NCBI GenBank assembly: GCA_023480885.1
Contig: JAMCWX010000006.1
Location: 1 to 43,833, forward strand
Direction: 5' to 3'
Source: Chloroflexota bacterium
GTDB taxonomy: Bacteria > Chloroflexota > UBA6077 > FW602-bin22 > JACPRP01
Length of the DNA stretch: 43,833 nucleotides
The notes under the pieces are model-generated. The model had not been told where the DNA came from, did not search any database, and worked only from the letters and a program-made list of their open reading frames with translations. Shown one piece after another: positions 42,745 to 43,833 of the stretch (its first letter is position 1; each line of letters starts with the position of its first letter). The position numbers and the translations under genes are program-made.

Positions 42745-42806
42745 CAGGGAATAGGGAATAGGGGGCAGGCAGGAAGTAGTCCCTGGTCTCTATTACCTAT
42801 TCCCTG
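42745..42806. repeat. Inverted repeat CAGGGAATAGG between tRNA-Phe and tRNA-Trp
   Basis: CAGGGAATAGG (42745-42755) and CCTATTCCCTG (42796-42806) are perfect 11-bp inverted repeats; the left arm sits in a GGGAATAGGGAATAGGG tandem. A related element lies at 43584-43629. Probably a dispersed intergenic repeat of this genome. Confidence 0.7.
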
Positions 42807-42812
42807 ACTCAA

Positions 42813-42889
42813 AGGAGTGTAGCTCAGTTTGGTAGAGCAGCTGTCTCCAAAACAGCCGGTCGGGGGTTCGAGTCCCTCCACTCCTGCCA
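42813..42889 (+). tRNA. tRNA-Trp (CCA)
   Basis: Acceptor AGGAGTG pairs with CACTCCT, discriminator G and encoded CCA. The anticodon stem GCTGT/ACAGC encloses loop CTCCAAA, giving CCA. It therefore reads UGG only, which argues against UGA being read as Trp in this genome. Confidence 0.95.
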
Positions 42890-42958
42890 AGCAGTCGGAT
42901 TGACTGTCGGGCTGCGATCAGCTATACTTTGGGTGGCCGAAGATATCGTATCCCAAGC

Positions 42959-43047
42959 GCGGGCGTGGCGGAATAGGCAGACGCGGCAGCTTGAGGGGCT
43001 GTTGGGAGACAACTCCTGTGGAGGTTCAAGTCCTCTCGCCCGCACCA
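42959..43047 (+). tRNA. tRNA-Leu (GAG)
   Basis: Class II tRNA with a long variable arm. Acceptor GCGGGCG pairs with CGCCCGC, discriminator A and CCA encoded. The anticodon loop TTGAGGG gives GAG. Confidence 0.92.
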
Positions 43048-43077
43048 GGTCGATGTCGGATCGCCGGCCGGAGTTAG

Positions 43078-43152
43078 GCGGAAGTGGCTCAGTGGTAGAG
43101 CATCTCCTTGCCAAGGAGAGGGTCGCGAGTTCGAATCTCGTCTTCCGCTCCA
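43078..43152 (+). tRNA. tRNA-Gly (GCC)
   Basis: Acceptor GCGGAAG pairs with CTTCCGC, discriminator T and CCA encoded. Anticodon stem TCTCC/GGAGA with loop TTGCCAA gives GCC. Confidence 0.95.
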
Positions 43153-43154
43153 GC

Positions 43155-43229
43155 GGCGACGTGGCCAAGTGGTTAAGGCGGGGGTCTGCAAAACCCCTAT
43201 CAGCGGTTCGAATCCGCTCGTCGCCTCCA
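43155..43229 (+). tRNA. tRNA-Cys (GCA)
   Basis: Acceptor GGCGACG pairs with CGTCGCC, discriminator T and CCA encoded. Anticodon stem GGGGT/ACCCC with loop CTGCAAA gives GCA. It starts two bases after tRNA-Gly. Confidence 0.95.
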
Positions 43230-43302
43230 GCAAACCAGAGTGATAGCTTGACGTGTGGCGAGGGCCGCACGTATTATTTGTATAGAACTGCCTGAAATGC
43301 AA

Positions 43303-43388
43303 GCCGGAGTGGCGGAATAGGCAGACGCGACGGTCTCAAAAACCGTTGGGGCGCGAGCCCCGTGTCGGTTCGACTCCGACCTTCGGCA
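43303..43388 (+). tRNA. tRNA-Leu (CAA)
   Basis: Class II tRNA. Acceptor GCCGGAG pairs with CTTCGGC (one G-U pair), discriminator A; the following CCG is not CCA. Anticodon stem ACGGT/ACCGT with loop CTCAAAA gives CAA. Confidence 0.9.
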
Positions 43389-43430
43389 CCGACGCGTTCC
43401 CTTCCCTTGGGAGAGTCGATCACATATGTC

Positions 43431-43447
43431 CTCTCCCTCCGGGAGAG
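43431..43447. repeat. Short hairpin repeat CTCTCCC-GGGAGAG
   Basis: CTCTCCC and GGGAGAG form a 7-bp stem with a 3-nt loop, followed by a GTTAGGGTGCGGGG run. The sequence resembles the common CCCTCTCCC...GGGAGAGGG intergenic repeat found in many GC-rich bacteria. Confidence 0.6.
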
Positions 43448-43489
43448 CGTTAGGGTGCGGGGCGTTGCGAGAGCCAACTGAATATGCGA

Positions 43490-43560
43490 TGCCGAGTGGT
43501 GTAATGGTAACACAGCAGACTTTGGATCTGTCGTTCTAGGTTCGAGTCCTAGCTCGGCAG
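43490..43560 (+). tRNA. tRNA-Gln (TTG)
   Basis: Acceptor TGCCGAG pairs with CTCGGCA, discriminator G. Anticodon stem GCAGA/TCTGT with loop CTTTGGA gives TTG. Confidence 0.93.
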
Positions 43561-43583
43561 CTTTGAACAAGGGAACATAGAGT

Positions 43584-43629
43584 AGGGGACAGGGAATGAG
43601 TGATACGCGATAATCCCTAATCCCTGTTC
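43584..43629. repeat. Second ACAGGGA inverted repeat between tRNA genes
   Basis: GGGGACAGGGAAT near 43585 and ATCCCTGTTCTC near 43620-43631 make an imperfect stem. Core and length resemble the element at 42745-42806, including the AACAGGGA motif. Confidence 0.55.
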
Positions 43630-43641
43630 TCTGATGCATAA

Positions 43642-43716
43642 TCCCCGATAGCTCAACGGTAGAGCGGGCGGCTGTTAACCGCTAGGTTGTAGGTTCGAAT
43701 CCTGCTCGGGGAGCCA
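43642..43716 (+). tRNA. tRNA-Asn (GTT)
   Basis: Acceptor TCCCCGA pairs with TCGGGGA, discriminator G and CCA encoded. Anticodon loop CTGTTAA gives GTT. Confidence 0.95.
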
Positions 43717-43723
43717 GGCGAAG

Positions 43724-43753
43724 AGCCCGGAGGTAAGTATGCCTCCGGGCTTT
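43724..43753 (+). terminator. Terminator after the tRNA array
   Basis: AGCCCGGAGG (43724-43733) and CCTCCGGGCT (43742-43751) form a perfect 10-bp GC-rich stem with an 8-nt loop, followed by TT. The T-run is short. Confidence 0.7.
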
Positions 43754-43784
43754 GATGCTAGGCCGTCGGGCGAGGAGGTGTCAA

Positions 43785-43833
43785 ATGGCCGACGTTGTAA
43801 AGGGAACGCCAGGGTCACAAGCACGCGAGGAAT
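43785..43833 (+). CDS. Start of a gene cut by the window end
   Basis: ATG 43785 follows a strong GAGGAGGTG ribosome site by five bases. The 16 visible residues begin MADVVKGTPGSQAREE. Genes such as secE often follow tRNA arrays with tRNA-Trp, but nothing here identifies it. Confidence 0.6.
   Translation, partial: MADVVKGTPGSQAREE

Noticed and set aside
42824-43639. Several open frames across the tRNA genes
   Set aside because: They are translations of tRNA sequence on both strands, a common false gene call.

Overview
The window looks like part of a chromosome from a Chloroflexota-type bacterium. The call rests on the style of the cytochrome c maturation (Ccm) cluster, with a CxCGC-type CcmH and a cysteine-type CcmE, together with PCYCGC and C_GCAxxG_C_C proteins, a GHL15-type exopolysaccharide region and a KGG-repeat protein. 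Base composition is moderately GC-rich. No phage, integrase, intact transposase or CRISPR array was seen. The lineage is an inference from gene content.

Layout. (1) 333-12082, minus strand: a long co-directional block. In transcription order it holds a PDZ membrane protein, a DUF2933-like peptide, a secreted zinc-ribbon protein, a hypothetical membrane protein, ccmE-ccmF-ccmH-ccmI-like-ccmA-ccmB-ccmC-ccmD, a paralogue of the hypothetical protein, and an OmpR-type response regulator with its histidine kinase. (2) 12270-13930: a patch of gene decay (a PCYCGC protein joined to a cupredoxin tail and two broken conserved hypotheticals). It surrounds one gene that is open from end to end except for a single in-frame TGA at a probable cysteine position. 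(3) 13903-29734: an exopolysaccharide locus. Minus strand: GT2, flippase, Wzz/BY-kinase, initiating sugar transferase and O-antigen-ligase-like protein. Plus strand: GT4, a second ligase-like protein, two more GT4s and two secreted GHL15-like glycoside hydrolases. (4) 29917-31649: an HD-GYP c-di-GMP phosphodiesterase gene (frameshifted) and an OmpR/PhoB-type response regulator. (5) 31993-42443: redox and stress genes: a C_GCAxxG_C_C protein with an in-frame TGA at its first conserved cysteine, an FAD oxidoreductase, a C39-like lipoprotein peptidase, a receiver protein, a phosphoribosyltransferase, a PRC-barrel protein, a MEMO protein, a KGG protein, a GreA-like factor and a glycogen-debranching-type enzyme. 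(6) 42552-43751: a consensus promoter followed by eight tRNA genes and a terminator hairpin. A further gene begins at 43785.

Two things stand out. First, two unrelated redox-type genes each carry an in-frame TGA where a conserved cysteine is expected. Each TGA is followed at about 11-18 nt by a hairpin with G/GU in its apical loop, as in bacterial SECIS elements. In the first gene the loop GGU sits at exactly the distance I recall for E. coli fdhF. UGA acts as a normal stop elsewhere and the tRNA-Trp has anticodon CCA, so local selenocysteine recoding is the leading explanation. Second, four promoters in the exopolysaccharide/c-di-GMP part share tandem CTAACC boxes at 11/12-bp spacing, always in the same orientation to the downstream gene and, at three of them, a fixed distance from a -10 box. 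They look like operators of the response regulator at 30876-31649, which would link exopolysaccharide synthesis, HD-GYP turnover and autoregulation in one regulon.
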